From: Hermodice carunculata
Taxonomy: Eukaryota; Annelida; Polychaeta; Eunicida; Amphinomidae
Assembly: GCA_964020975.1 (NCBI GenBank)
Contig: OZ026626.1
Location: 17,430,762 to 17,494,761, forward strand
Reading direction: 5' to 3'
Length of the DNA: 64,000 bases
Notes under the pieces: model-generated
What the model was told of the DNA's origin: nothing
The model's database searches: none
Seen by the model: the letters and a program-made list of their open reading frames with translations, nothing else
Shown here: positions 10,894 through 23,239 of the stretch, one piece after another
How the letters are laid out: each line of letters starts with the position of its first letter
Position numbering within the stretch: position 1 is the first letter of the stretch
Made by a program: the position numbers and the translations under genes

Positions 10894-13690
10894 TTCTATA
10901 AGTTGAAGGTCAGCCGAGAACGGGCTCATCACTTTTATTTTCAGCTCCGGTGACTTTTCGATCAACTGAGTTTGTAGGATGGTCCGTCATCCGTCCGTCC
11001 TCAATTCACATTTTCAACTTGTCAAAAATCATGCACTCCCAACGTGGCGAGGATGTACTTTTGATCGGTTTCAACCACATTTTTTTCAGTGATGTATAGA
11101 TTTTAAAAGGATTTTGGCGGGTTCATGTTTTCAAAAATTCTTTTAAAAATCATCTACTCTTGAACTAGTGGCACTGCGTTTTTATACTTTTTAAACGGAT
11201 TTTTGCGTGGTTTTACAATTTCTGACTTTTTCAAAGTAGTCACTCAAATTGTTTTGAAGTTTACTGGAAATATATCTTGTGAAAGGGTCAAAAACAGTTG
11301 TCCACTATGTGGTCATGTCCTTTATTCCTGATTTTGAACTTTTTTAATATCGATACTTGTCAGTTTATTTATACATTCCTTTTGACTATGATGTTTGTCA
11401 ATGGGAATTACAAAAGGAATTCATATTTTCGGCTTCTCCAAATCCTTCAGCTAGATTTACTAAAAAACCGGATGGGGATTTACCTTGGGAAGTCTCTTCC
11501 ATGTTTGATCAAATAATTACTGCCCAGGTATTTTTATCTTGTTTACATTTGTTGCTCCTTTTTGGCATTTTTTCCCCCAGAAACGCGTCACCAATTGTTT
11601 GCATGCTTCGAAGTTGCACAGGACACCTCCGATGATCCCTACACCTTTATTTACTCACCAGGTATTGCTACGATTCGGCTCCTTCTCCTTCATTTTGTTA
11701 TTATTTTAAGCTCAGCTGACTTGAGTCAACTGAGCTTATCTTATGGTTTTCCGTCCAATGTCCATGCGTCGTCCGTCAACATTTCCATTTTAGACTTCTA
11801 AAATAAAACATCAGCCAGATCCACTTCAAACTTAGCAGGGATGTGCCTTCGGTGGGTCTCTACCATCATGTTTTACGCTCCAGTGAGTTTTTTTTTTTTT
11901 TTTTTTTATACTTTTTATGATAATTATATTTGTTCTTTTGGGGGGACAAATCTTTGAAAAATCTTCTACTCTGAAACCGCGAACCTTATTGCTTTCATAT
12001 CACAGAGGAACACTCCTAGGGCCTCAAATTTCCTAATCTGTTTCCCGTGTGGCCTTTTGTTTTTTTCCCTATTTTTAAATGATGTTTTGCGTGTTTTTGA
12101 TATTTTTTTACTTCTTCTGCAGACCCGTCACTCTGATAAAATTGAAGCTTTGTGAATAATTTCCTTGTAGGAGGGTTAAAAATGGGTTTCACACGGTGGC
12201 ACTGCTATGCATTTCATCAATTCAGATACTTATAGGTAAATGCAGCTTTCCTTTTAATTGCTACTTTGTGGATATGTTCCTTGTGCAAGGGTCAAACAAC
12301 GAGATTCACTATATGGCATGGCTATGGATTCCTGATTTTCAACGATTTTTTTTTTCAATTCTGGTACTTATCAATAAATGCACCTTTCCTATGTAAGTCA
12401 ACAGGCATTCCAATATCAAAACATAATATTGACCTCTCCTCCGAAACCTTTATCCAGATTGACCTCAAAATTGGTGGCAATGTACATTGGGTGGGTGTCT
12501 ATAAGGTTTGTTCAAATGCTTGTGCTCCAGTGATTTTTGGACTTTTTTATAAATTTGTCGGGGGGGGGGGAACAAATGTTAAAAAAAAAAAATCTTCTCC
12601 AACCCTGCTCACCAATTGCCTGATATCCCACGGCGACACTCCTAGAGACTCCTAGTCCCTATTTTTTTCATCGGGTCTCGCCGCAATTATATTCTATTTT
12701 TCATGATTTTTTTTCTGTGTTTACGCTACTTCTGACTTCTCCAGAACTGCCACTCAGAGTCAGCTGCAAATTGTAAAACTCTTCTTCTCTAAAACTGATC
12801 ACCCGATTCCTTTGATTACACACAGGGACAGTCCTAGAGACATATACTACTTAATTTGTTCAGTGCCACCTGATATTTGGCAAAATCGTAAAAAAAACTT
12901 CTTGAAACCACTTGGCCAGTTGCTTAGAATGGGACACTTTTTGGGTACCCTTACATCCTAATTTGTTTAGGTGGAGCTCTGATTTAAAAAATAGCAACTT
13001 TTTAAAATGATTAACGTGTGTTTTTGCTATTTTAGACATTTGCTCCGAACCGGCACTCAGATCATGCTGAAACTTGGTGGAAATGTTTCTCGTGGTAGGG
13101 TCAAAAAAACCTGTACACTAAGTGGCATTGAGCACTACAGTTTGTTCATGAATAGTCAGCTCAGCACAGGACTATCAAAATCCTCTTGTTAATGATTTTT
13201 GTGTGTTTTAGCTATTTTTGACTTCTTCTGCAGACCCGCCACTCAGATTAACCTGCAAATGTTCCAAAAAGTTCTCCAAACCATCTCGCCAGATTGTTTT
13301 GATATCACACGGGATGCTCCTAGAGACTCTTAGTTCTTACTTTGTTCAGCACCACCTTACTTTTTTTAGCAAAATCTCAAAAAAATCTCTAAAATCAATT
13401 GGCCAATTACTTCGAAATTACAGGGGGACACTCCGGGTAGCCCTGGAACTTTATTTGCTCAGAAGGTGGCGCTCTTTTTTTTTTTTAATTTGTTTTTTTT
13501 CATCAATTTTTTTATGCTTTCGCTATTTTTGACATCTTCTCCAAAGCGTTATGCAGATCATACTGAAACTTGGTGGAAATGTTCATTGTGGAAGGGTCAA
13601 AGAAAGTAGTTTAGTAAGTGGCATTGATCGCTCCTGTTTGTTTATAAAGGGTCAGCTGAGTACAGGACTGTCACAGTCCTCTTGTTTTGT
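10894..13690 (+). repeat. Long dispersed repeat with internal sub-repeats (copy 1)
   Basis: A copy boundary at 11706 carries the palindromic head agctcagctgact...gtcaactgagctta followed by tccgtcc motifs. The interior repeats a loose unit built from 'gacttcttctnnaaaccg', 'cactcagatt', 'ctgaaacttggtggaaatgt' and 'gaagggtcaaa', seen for example near 12130, 12460, 12740, 13045, 13235 and 13545. The interval 10894-11530 is a further, head-degraded part of the same family. The copy ends near 'acagtcctcttgtt' at 13675-13689. A second long copy lies at 40263-42266 and a short one at 44641. No protein-coding capacity is seen. The class is unknown; it is a non-autonomous element or a structured repeat. 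Confidence 0.75.
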
Positions 13691-15100
13691 GGTTGTGTGC
13701 GTTTTCGATTTTTTTGTTTCTTGCTTCCAATCCATATGTTAGATTCTCTAAAAACTCAGTACGGATGTACCCGTCCTTGATAACAACCGAATTTGGTCAC
13801 TACACGATGCTGTTTTCAGTTTAATGATTATCAACAAATTATCGAAATTCGAAAAAAAATGGAAGGGGTGTGTGAAGATATTACCCTTCCTACACTAGCG
13901 ATTGCATGGAATCCTACAATAGTGGTGACTGTAATATAAAATCACTAAATTGTTTTCAGTAAAGCTCTAAAATTGAATTTGGCAGCTTCAATATAGTACA
14001 ATATACAGAAAATGTGAACTCGTGAGAGTAAATATATACTTGTATGTATGCTTTGTCTCTTCTCCTTGGAACAACCAGAAGTAAGGACACCATGCCGAAA
14101 TATTATCTCCAGAAGCTAAAGATAAATTTAGGACATGTTGTATATTTCTGTACAGTGGGGTTAATTAAACTCCTAAAATATAGCTCTTTTCGGGAGTTGG
14201 CTGCTCGCCTATATAAACCTGCGGAGATTTGGGGATGTTCTCGTTTTACTGCGTTTAAATATCAACATGACTGAAATTAATATTTAAGAACAGGCACCTA
14301 TACACACACATGAATACACACAATTTGTGTATCATTAACATAAATTCTGAGTAAAATGCGAGTTCTGTGTCTTTTGTTCAGCTGGAAGCTGGTTCAATTT
14401 CATAACAAAGTGTTCATTAGTTTAAATATACAGATTTTTGGATGGGCAAATGTAAGTCATAGGCAGCTTGTTGTTTTATGGAAAGGGCGAATCTATGCAC
14501 AGATATGCAATCATTTCTCGAAAAACATTATATGGGCAATTGTGGAAGCTTGTAGAGACTGTGATAGAGGCCAGGACGTCTTTGAATCTTATCTGCATAT
14601 TTTAATCACTAGATTAGATAACCCTAATTTATTTTGTGTAAATAGCCATTTGAAGCCTCTCATTCAAACACACTGTAAATACCAGACATACATTTTTGAA
14701 TATCAGGGCATTTTGTTTCAACTCAAACTTTGAATAGTGAGAAATAGAATACTTACAATAATAGGCAAAAAAAAAAAAGGTTTGACTTCATACCTTCATG
14801 CAGACCTACTTTATCCAGCGCATATAAATCCCAGTTAAACTTGAGAAATTCCGTTCAGAAATGCTCCTCTGGCAAGGTTTGGTGGAATCAAACAAATTGT
14901 GGAAATAAGTCTATAAATGTTTATTTACAGAAAATGCGAAGGGATTTTACTACAGTGCTCGGTTCTTGCATGTGTGCCGTTGTAACATAAGGTGTCTTTT
15001 AGGTAAGCATGACATAGTATATCATATTGGGGTTTTGGTGGTAATATAACCAGAAATCAAAGTGAATAGTTCCAACTTTGTATCACATCTCTGCAGTCAT

Positions 15101-15271
<171 letters not shown>

Positions 15272-15951
15272 TGATTTTTCTTAAGTCATGAGCATAATTT
15301 GCATAATTCTTCCTATTAGATGAATTATCAGTGCAGACAGCCGCTTCAATGCTCTAAACCTCCATGTGCTCTTTTTGTGTGTAAATAGGTTTCTTATTGT
15401 TTCAACGTGTAGTGGATTATAATTGTAACAAATGGACTTTTGCAGGGGGGGGGGATCCTTGGATGTTTTTATGTCCAAAAATAACTGGGGATAGTGATGG
15501 TCTAAGATATTTATTTATTTATTGGCAATGCAAACATGACAGAGTCCACTGTACTGGCACAATAAAACACCATATGCCATGATAAAATTTTGGTGATGGT
15601 AACAATTGGCCTGTTGCTCATGTATCTTTAATATCATTTGCCATTCCCTAGGTAATATAACGGTAGAATCCTTAAAACTAACAAGAAGGAAAATGACTGA
15701 CCAACTGTCAGTAGTTTTACAGTCAGCCCGTGCTTGGTACACCATATAACCGGGTTTTAAGTGCACCAGCATAAAGTAGCAAAGCTTAAATGCAACTTTG
15801 TGATCATTAACCTATAGCTACAGTTGTAGGCTATATGCCACAAGGCATTTCGGGTAAACTGGATGGCTACGACACGTGATAATAGCCTCTACCGACTTGC
15901 TAAAACTGTGCTTTTACTGTCACTAACATGTCCTGAGAAATACCCCCCTCT

Positions 15952-16109
<158 letters not shown>

Positions 16110-17275
16110 GAATATTTCACAATGGGTGGTCCATATATACATAATTTAATTCATATGACTTAGGCAGACTGCAGACGTGAGGGGGAGCAAACACTGATCC
16201 CCCAAAATCGGGTTATCTTTTTGTCCATGTATGCATATATGGTCACCCAAATACTGAAGCAAAATATGCTTATGTATATATGATACTGAGTTAATGGGAT
16301 ACAATAAATGTTACTATTTCAGTTCATTTCTCAGCGAGTGCTTTAGCCTGGTTCTAAACAATGCAAGAATGTATGCACAGTCTGTGGATACATTCTGCCT
16401 TGTCGATGAAAAGAGCGTCTTCGAGTCAACTTGCCCACCACCCCAGTGTACAGCTTTTTAAAACGCTAAAGAAATTGATGTGCAATGCTGCATCCTGAAA
16501 CACTGAAAGTAGGTAGGATGGATGCTGGGGACATTATCTAAGATGAAAGCAGGCAATCCTCCTCCGCACCCCAGCAGTATACAAAAATTGGTCTCTGCAG
16601 GACCATGCCACAGTGAGCAGTACATACATACTTCTGGGCTGAATTTCCTAAAGGATTAGTCTCACAGTAGCTGTTCAGGCCAATTCAGCTACAACCTTGA
16701 GATAACGTAACAAAACCCCCAACATGCCTGGATCTTGCAGGATACCAGCAGCCAAGTGGTCGTGGCCATGGCTGACAGAAGTTGGCCACACAACCACGTC
16801 ATTGCTGAGGCAGAGACAGGTCTGGCACCACACATATCCTGCAATATATCAAGCTGACAATCTGAATTATACAAAGGCTTATCATGACCGAATACGAATA
16901 CTTTGATTGCATCATTCCACAACAGGACATAAGAAACATACAATAGTGAAACATGTGAAGAATGGAGTAATATATACAGAAGATATAAATACTAAGATAA
17001 TCTAATTAAACAAACCACGGTAATTCAATCAAGACAATTTTATAACGCAGTAACTATTTCAGTAAAATATAATCTCACATGGATACAAGATTACATTACA
17101 ATGAAACGGGGTTGTGGGGACTGTGGATCAAGCAGTAGCAACCTAGTGCTGCCACCTTGCATCATATACATGAATTATGTTAAGTGGATGAGCCAAGTTT
17201 GGCATTCCTTTTATTTGAGCAGTCGGTAATAAAGATTTGGATAGCTTTTAATATTTCCACATCGCCATTGTTATA

Positions 17276-18223
17276 TTACATAATGAAATGGAATTTTTGA
17301 TTGTGGTTATGGGCATGGAATCCTGTGTCAAATAGGTCATGGTAAAGAATTTCTCTTTCTTTATGATAAAATGGGCAATCTAATATGATGTGTATCTCAT
17401 TTTCTACACACTGCATGGTGCATAATTTACAGATCCTGCGCTGGACTGGAGTCTTGGGTATGGTGTGCCTACCCAGATCAATTTGGAGGTTGTGTGCGCT
17501 GGTCTGCAATCTACAAAATTCCTTAAGGGTATTAAAATTTGTGGTGGCCAGTAAATAATTTTCGACCCCAAATTCAGTTTTGAATAATTTGTAGCTACAA
17601 AGTTTGAAGTTAGGGTCCTCTCTTTGGACATAATTGGACCATGCACTAACAAATTTTACCTGTAAACAATTTTTCAAGTTTGTGATGGCCTTATTTATGC
17701 TTAGACTGCCCTGATTTTCCCAAATATTATTAAAACCGGACTTAGCCCATGTTAATTTTATATGGTCGACCCAACTATTTTTCAACAAATAGGATTCCAA
17801 ATAGGCAGAGTCCACTAGCTGTGGCTTGTCTTGTGAACATAATTTAAACCAATATTTAGCGGCCTGGGGGAGAATTGTGACCAAGAGCGGGAAACATCCT
17901 AACTCACCGCGCACTGCAGCAGTGGTGGTCTTTCGGTTTACTCCTAGTAAATATTTGTTGAAATTCAGTAGTATCTTTTCAGCTGGTAATTTGTCACAAA
18001 GGGTCATAAAGTTAGAATCATTTAAGTTTTTAAGAAAATATGGGGCCCATATTTCACTACAGTAGCTCAAGATAAGAAAAATTAGTGAGTGGAATAGTTT
18101 GTAAGCGGTTCGGAGGTCTTCCCTTATATTCAGCTGTTTTAGCTTAAATAGTGCTTTCTTTGCCTGGTCGCACACTCCAACTTGAAATTTCCAGTGATGC
18201 TGAAAATTATGCCAAGATAACAA
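17276..18223 (-). pseudogene. LINE ORF2 remnant, C-terminal region with Cys-His knuckle
   Basis: A 315-codon open segment continues ORF2 after the RT thumb, in a different frame that overlaps the RT frame by about 85 bp (a frameshift near 18.2 kb). It contains AKKALFKLKQL and SEIWAPYF, typical of post-RT LINE sequence, and ends in CKLCTMQCVENEIHIILDCPFY. That is the Cys-x2-Cys...His-x4-Cys knuckle found at the C-terminus of many LINE ORF2 proteins and thought to help bind the target or template. A stop follows just after HFIM at 17276. The likely 3' UTR lies between about 17180 and 17275 with no obvious tail repeat. Confidence 0.75.
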
Positions 18224-19490
18224 TATTGGTTAACTTTTTCAAGCAGTGATCCCCCATAAACAAATTTGTATTTGGTGAGTAAGTGCCCACTTTCATTAAA
18301 GATCATGATCTTGGTTTTACTGAGGTTGACTTCTAAGTTCCAGTCATTACAATAATCAGCCAGTTTGTTTAAGGCAGTTTGCAACCCTCTGGCAGATAGG
18401 GACATTAAGACTAGTTCATCTGCAAAAAATAAGCAGTTGATGTTTGACTTTTGCAGGGTAAATGGATCACAGATTGAGTCGAAAATTGCAGGGAGATCTC
18501 GTATGAATAATTTGAAGAGTAGTGGGCTTAAGACACAACCCTGTTTGACGCCTGTATTTGATGTAAAGGCCTCACTGACCTTATAGTTGCTCTTTACAGA
18601 GTATAGAACTTGTGAGTACATGCATTCAAGGGTGGCAAGGAAGTTCCCACCAATCCCTGCTTGCAGTAGTTTGAAGAACAGCATCTTCCGTTTGACTGTA
18701 TCAAAGGCTGCCTTAAAATAAACAGAGCAACAAAAAAGATATTTCTGGCTAGCACGATTTATATGTTTTTTAATAATAGTTTTCAAGGTTAATACATGAT
18801 CAGCTGTGCTTGCCTTATGGCGGAAGCCAATCTGACAGCGGGGGACGAGACCATGTTCTTCCGAAAATGTTGTCAAACGTTGATTTTGTATAGTACAGAA
18901 GAGTTTGCCGATTGCACTGCCTATTGCAATCCCCCTGTAATTGCATGTTAGTAGGGGGTCGCCTTTTTTATGGAGTGGTGACAGGAAGTTACGACGCCAC
19001 TGTTGTGGGAAGTGACTCTCAGTCAGGATACGGTTAAAAAGCTTGTGTAACACTGGAACCAGGATGGGTCTGCCTGCTTTTAACATTTCATTTTATATCA
19101 TATCAGGGCCAGAGGCTTTGCCAGTTTTGACCCTCCTAAGTGCACTATCAATTTCAGTCAGAGAGATAGAGAAATTTAATTCATTGAAAATTTTATATCT
19201 ATTCTCACTAATAAAGGCATTTATGGCCGCATCATTGCCCACAGACACATCAGCATCAGTGGGGCTATTTAGAAGCTTATGGAAGTAGTTGACCCATTCA
19301 GCAAGTGGAATGGGATTTGTTTTGGATTGATGGTCCAGGCCCTTCAAATCATTGAAAATGTTCCAAAGTTTAGTTGGATTTTTGTCTCTAATTGAGTCTA
19401 GCTGATTTAGAATCAGTGCCTTGCAAGACCTCTTCTTCTTATTTAGGACACTTTTGTATTTTTTTTCGCAACACATATAAACGGTCACGA
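18140..19490 (-). pseudogene. LINE ORF2 remnant, reverse transcriptase
   Basis: The N-terminal linker (residues KTGKASGPDMI, the usual 'k..Kk.sGpDgi' entry) ends at 19093. The RT core continues below 19086: FLSPLHKKGDPLLTCNYRGIA (block 1-2), GFRHKASTADHVL, block A YFKAAFDTVKRKML with its catalytic Asp kept, and block B GVKQGCVLSPLLFKLF. Block C reads FFADELVLMS, so the second catalytic Asp of the universal F/YADD box is Glu. One base change (GAT or GAC to GAA) explains it. The downstream thumb residues (NLEVNLSKTKIM) are conserved. The core is otherwise open for over 300 codons, so the copy is not extremely old. Confidence 0.85.
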
Positions 19491-19852
19491 AGGGATGGTT
19501 TAAAAGGGTTATTGTGTATGTGTCTGCCAGCTTTCCTCAGTAGGCTTCGGATGTCCCTATATTCATTGTCATACCATTTATTTTTGTTTGTGATGAGCTT
19601 CTTCTGCTTACAAGGTTTTTTCAGCTTAAGTTTTGCCAATTTAGCTGTATCAAGTAAAATAGTATGTGTGGTATTTACTGCTTGATCCACAGAGACAGCA
19701 TTTATGTCAGCAGTAAGCTGGTTTATTTTTATCGTGCTGTCTGAATGGGCCATAGCATTGAGAAAATTGGTGCTATCACACTCAGACCACACAAATTTTG
19801 CGTGGCGGCTCAAAACATCATCCTCAGTGGGAGTATGCAGTGCATCACCAAT

Positions 19853-20560
19853 TTGACAAGACAGCATGCAATGAATTGATAGGTCATTAGGGTCGTGAAC
19901 ATAAAAATATTTAAACCTCTCCAGCGCGTGGGCGGAGGCTAGAAAGTAGTCTATCACGCTTGGTTGACCTGAGTAGCTATAGCATGTACAGTGTCCGCTA
20001 TAGTCACCTAGAGTTCGCCCATTCAAAATACGTAGACCTGACGGTTAACAGAGTGACAGCAAGCTGGCACCATGGTTATCTACTGGTTTGGTGTCCATGT
20101 TCCTTCTAGCAATGGGAGTATCACTAATGTACCCGCATATTGAGTCCGTGACTGGGCTGTCATCGTCCACACATAAGTCTGGTTCAGTCCCAGTCCTCCC
20201 ATTAAAATCACCACATATCAAGCAGTCTCCACATTTAGCATATTTCGCAATGTCCGATTCAAGGCATTCAAAAATGTTGTCGTTTCTACTATGAAATGCT
20301 GAGCTGGTTGGACTAACATATGTTATTGCCAAGTAAAGTTCCTCATTAAAGTTGAAGAACGACTTTTTTAGTTATAGCCACATAATTTTGCTATTTGTGA
20401 TGGGCATGATCTTTATGCCTTTGCTTATTTCAGCTCTGACACAAAAGGCAATACCACCATAAATAAATTTGTCGAAGCCCAAGTGGTGTTCTAGTAGCGC
20501 TTGCAAATTGTTCAGAAAGTCAAGTTTATCCTCGCGTCTGGGGATTCTATTTCGTGAGGA
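19853..20560 (-). pseudogene. LINE ORF2 remnant, AP-endonuclease domain
   Basis: Minus-strand segments carry GGIAFCVR...SKGIKI...SKIMWL, then AITYVSPTSSAF, then the hallmark CGDCLICGDFNGRTG (GDFN is the catalytic Asp/Asn motif). After another break come QPSVIDYFLAS (the S-x-I-D-Y motif) and DPNDLSIHC, where LINEs normally have S-D-H. The expected N-terminal third of the domain, with the Asn block and the ETW block, is absent: sequence typical of the ORF1-ORF2 linker runs straight into the middle of the fold near 20490. This looks like an internal deletion of some 60-80 codons. The altered SDH motif would also kill the nuclease. Confidence 0.72.
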
Positions 20561-20749
20561 AGCAGTAAATGTTGCACATTGTTCAAAGTTCGTTTTCTCA
20601 CTAAAGTTAGGAAAGCCCCTTTCTCGCCGTGGTTTAAAAGCAGATGATGCACGGTGGTTGGGTCTTGCCTGACCAGACACAGGAGCTGCACTTGTACCAT
20701 TCCAATGGTCGGCAGGTTTGTCAGTGTGTTCGTAGGAGTTGTAGGCTTT

Positions 20750-21345
20750 CATGCCAAGCATTGGATTCAGCACTATTTTATAGGCTCTGCCCAACAATCT
20801 GCAAACGAGACCATTGAGGTGTATGCCATCCTGTTTGAAACATTTTTCTTGTGTTATGTCGGTCACTGATATTACTTTAGCTGGCATGGTGGGTAGTAGC
20901 TCATTGAAGGCATTAGCTTTCTCGGTGTAAGCTATAGTTTGAGCTCTGGACGTTGGCTATGTGCATGGCAGAGCTTCCACCAAGCATATCTGAGCGTCAC
21001 GAAATTTGTTTTTGCAATCTGTGACAAGATCCCTAAGCTCATCCTCGCATGACTATGCAGTACTTTTTTCAAAGAGCTTAGTTGTTACCGCTACTTGAAG
21101 CACCACGGTGCGAGGGGAAATGTTGCAAGATGACACGTACTCCTTGGCACCACTTATGGATTTGTTGTCGAGGGACACCATTTTGACAGTTTTAAATTTG
21201 TACATTCGCTTTGCATCCAGATCACGCACCTGCGAGTTTCCCATTACAAGGATATTTACTTTTTCTCGCTCATTTGTAGTGTTGGTATCATCGTTAGTTT
21301 GTGAGGGAGCCTGTGTGATGGGAGATTTCGCCTTAAAGCTCAACC
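20750..21345 (-). pseudogene. LINE ORF1 remnant, SGNH-hydrolase (esterase) domain
   Basis: Reading from 21345 down, VNILVMGNSQVRDL is block I of an SGNH hydrolase with the usual GDS changed to GNS. It is followed by SPRTVVLQV (the 'vvl.vG.Ndl' position, degraded). After a frame change near 21053 come ELRDLVTDCKNKF and ICLVEALP. An in-frame stop near 20955 interrupts the domain. The frame continues to FKQDGIHLNGLVCRLLGR, which is block V with the catalytic Asp-x-x-His (DGIH). In CR1-like LINEs this esterase is thought to help ORF1p act on membranes or nucleic acid. Here the nucleophile-block change and the stop make it inactive. Confidence 0.7.
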
Positions 21346-21690
21346 CGACAACGACACACCTGGCACCCCAGAACCACCCCAACCCCCAACCTGCACCATC
21401 CATTAGGCAGACACTTCAATTTTGATATAGCATATACCATTGTCCAAACTACAACCAAGTAAAATCATTTTTACAGAGGTGCCTGCCTGTATGCCTTCAT
21501 CAGTGGTCACATAAGGAAGCCCCAAGCAAGTCAACCCAAACATGTAATGCTCAGGAGAAATAAGATACCACCCCCATGTCAAACAGAATCCACATGCTAT
21601 GGGATGTGGGGGTGTATTTTTACTTGAATAAGCCATTGCTTTTCACATTTTTTTTTGCCAGGAAATGGTGGTCCCTAATGCGACATTTTC

Positions 21691-21692
21691 AG

Positions 21693-21760
<68 letters not shown>
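21691..21760. repeat. (GTT)n microsatellite
   Basis: Twenty-three GTT units. It abuts the 3' end of the Tc1-like transposase relic. Confidence 0.96.
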
Positions 21761-21764
21761 AGGA

Positions 21765-22200
21765 GGCTGCGTAACATCAATAGCAGGTGTGACCACCACG
21801 CTTTTGTAAGCAAGTTTGGATCGGCCCTGGCATGCTGTCAGCTTGGTGATTTTAGACTTGGGAATTTGATTCCACTGGTCTGTGAGCCTTTGTGCTAGGT
21901 GCTCCAGGATGCAGGTTGTTCATATTCATCCCTGATTCAATGGATAAGCACATGCCAGTAATGTTTGATGGGAGGAAAGTCAAAAGAATGGGCTGGCCAA
22001 TGAAAACAGTGGGATATTGTGTTGCTGTAGATACTGCATGCTGACTCGGGCAGTGTGTGGTCATGTGTTTTCCTTTTAAAACGGTGGTCCTGGATATTGT
22101 TAGACTATTCGGCAACTGTAGGCAGGATCTTATCTACATATCGCTGGCTTGTTAGTGTCCCGTTCACCCTAATGAAAGTGAATCTATCTTTCACATATCT
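21765..22200 (-). mobile_element. Tc1-like DNA transposon relic (transposase C-terminal part)
   Basis: Read on the minus strand, the translation follows the Tc1 transposase. RFTFIRVNGTLTSQRYVDKIL matches the strand before the second catalytic Asp. HWPAHSFDFPPIKHYWHVL corresponds to 'WPAySPDLnPIEHlWd.L', including the third acidic residue's neighbourhood. After a frame change comes LAQRLTDQWNQIPKSKITKL, like 'L...l..eW..Ip...i..Lv.SM.rR'. The catalytic 'DNArpH' region is degraded (RKTHDHTLP), and there are in-frame stops after TVAE and HVLIH. Only the distal part of the gene survives and no terminal inverted repeats were found. Its function would have been cut-and-paste transposition; it is dead. 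Confidence 0.72.
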
Positions 22201-22780
22201 TTTGTTTTTGAAGCTGTGCCTGTCCAACCTAGCTTGATTGCCATGGATTAAAAAATGAAATAAATCCAATGAAAGTTATTTAGTGTTATTTCATGACTTT
22301 GATTCGTCTTATATAAATGAGCTGAGTAATGTACGTCGAGCTTTCAATAGTTTTTAATGTTTGATGATTCAATTTCCTTTGCGTATCTGGTAATTGAATT
22401 TGATACAAAAATAATTGGCAAATTGATCAGGCACACATCACCCATAACACATATTTTTCTCTGTGCATCACTTTTACAATATTACAATATCATGCATTCT
22501 TGCCAAAATGAACATGTTGTCCATATCGGTCAAGTATCAAAACGCAAAACAAAGGCTACTTTATAAATTGAATGAAATTGCATATTTATTACACCAAAAA
22601 TTCTTTCAAGGGATTGAAATGTTCACCGAGTTGCAAAACTTACCATAATACAGCTGTTAATTCCAACTAAAAGGTAATACATGGGTTTTCACAAGACTTC
22701 GTGCACTTAAATACTGCATATATAGATGTATAAGAGGCTTAATTTTGGCCAATATGACCAATATTTTTTTCCTAAAATGA

Positions 22781-23239
22781 CACAGAGACTTATTTGTTTT
22801 CATATACCCGAACTGCATTTTCCACATCCTAGCTGGAGAAGCCGGCTGCAATGGTATAGGAACAAGACCTCTTGAAGAACATGACTCACAGTCAGGTGGT
22901 GTTTCCAGTTTCGCGAAACCATACCAGAAGAGAGGAGCTGTTCCGGAAGCAGTACTTTTTATGGAAGCTCAGCAATCAATTTTTTCCCAATACACATTAC
23001 ATGAAAATTATTCAGTTGCTTCCGTTTCAACAAAACGCAATCTAAGAATAGCACAATGCTTTGCTTTTTTAAGACACATTATCATATCTATAGACTTTTC
23101 TTGCATGGCTCTTGGGTCCAATCAAAACATGTCACAAAGGGTCAGTGCTGCCATCAAGCAAAATTTGATTCCTCCAACGGGAAATGAACCGACATACGTC
23201 GCAGTGCGTGCTTGGTGCACCCTTGCAAGGCTTAAATAA
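22781..23239 (+). CDS. Unidentified open segment, 152 codons
   Basis: The frame is open from a stop at 22778 to a stop at 23237. The N-terminal half contains a Cys/Gly-rich stretch (LAGEAGCNGIGTRPLEEHD) and FAKPYQKRGAVPEAVLFM, less repetitive than the surrounding noise frames. I recognise no domain. It could be a remnant of a mobile-element protein, a missed exon on the receptor's strand, or chance. There is no clear start context and no convincing flanking splice pair. Confidence 0.18.
   Translation, partial: HRDLFVFIYPNCIFHILAGEAGCNGIGTRPLEEHDSQSGGVSSFAKPYQKRGAVPEAVLFMEAQQSIFSQYTLHENYSVASVSTKRNLRIAQCFAFLRHIIISIDFSCMALGSNQNMSQRVSAAIKQNLIPPTGNEPTYVAVRAWCTLARLK

Larger units (their letters stand above)
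17200..21430 (-). mobile_element. Non-LTR retrotransposon (LINE), CR1/L2-like, defective
   Basis: On the minus strand the order from 5' to 3' is: ORF1 with an SGNH-esterase-like domain (21.4-20.75 kb), AP-endonuclease (20.55-19.85 kb), reverse transcriptase (about 19.3-18.2 kb), then a C-terminal region with a Cys-His knuckle (about 18.1-17.3 kb). An esterase in ORF1 plus an AP-type endonuclease is known from the CR1/L2 group of LINEs, which is why I name that group. I cannot place the clade exactly. The copy is dead: the frame is broken several times, part of the endonuclease is missing and the RT active site is altered. The ends are approximate and no target-site duplication was found. It lies inverted in the receptor's large intron. 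Confidence 0.85.

Noticed and set aside
11357-11801. Exon-like open stretches with plausible splice sites (11428-11527 and 11581-11661)
   Set aside because: They lie in the palindrome-headed dispersed repeat and parallel non-coding sub-repeats of the 40.3 kb copy.
12266-12655. 129-codon plus-strand frame
   Set aside because: Lies in the same repeat body, with G and A homopolymers and no domain.
14356-14733. 125-codon plus-strand frame
   Set aside because: No domain, no splice support, AT-rich; most likely chance.
20469-20672. Plus-strand frames across the LINE
   Set aside because: Shadows of the minus-strand LINE coding sequence.
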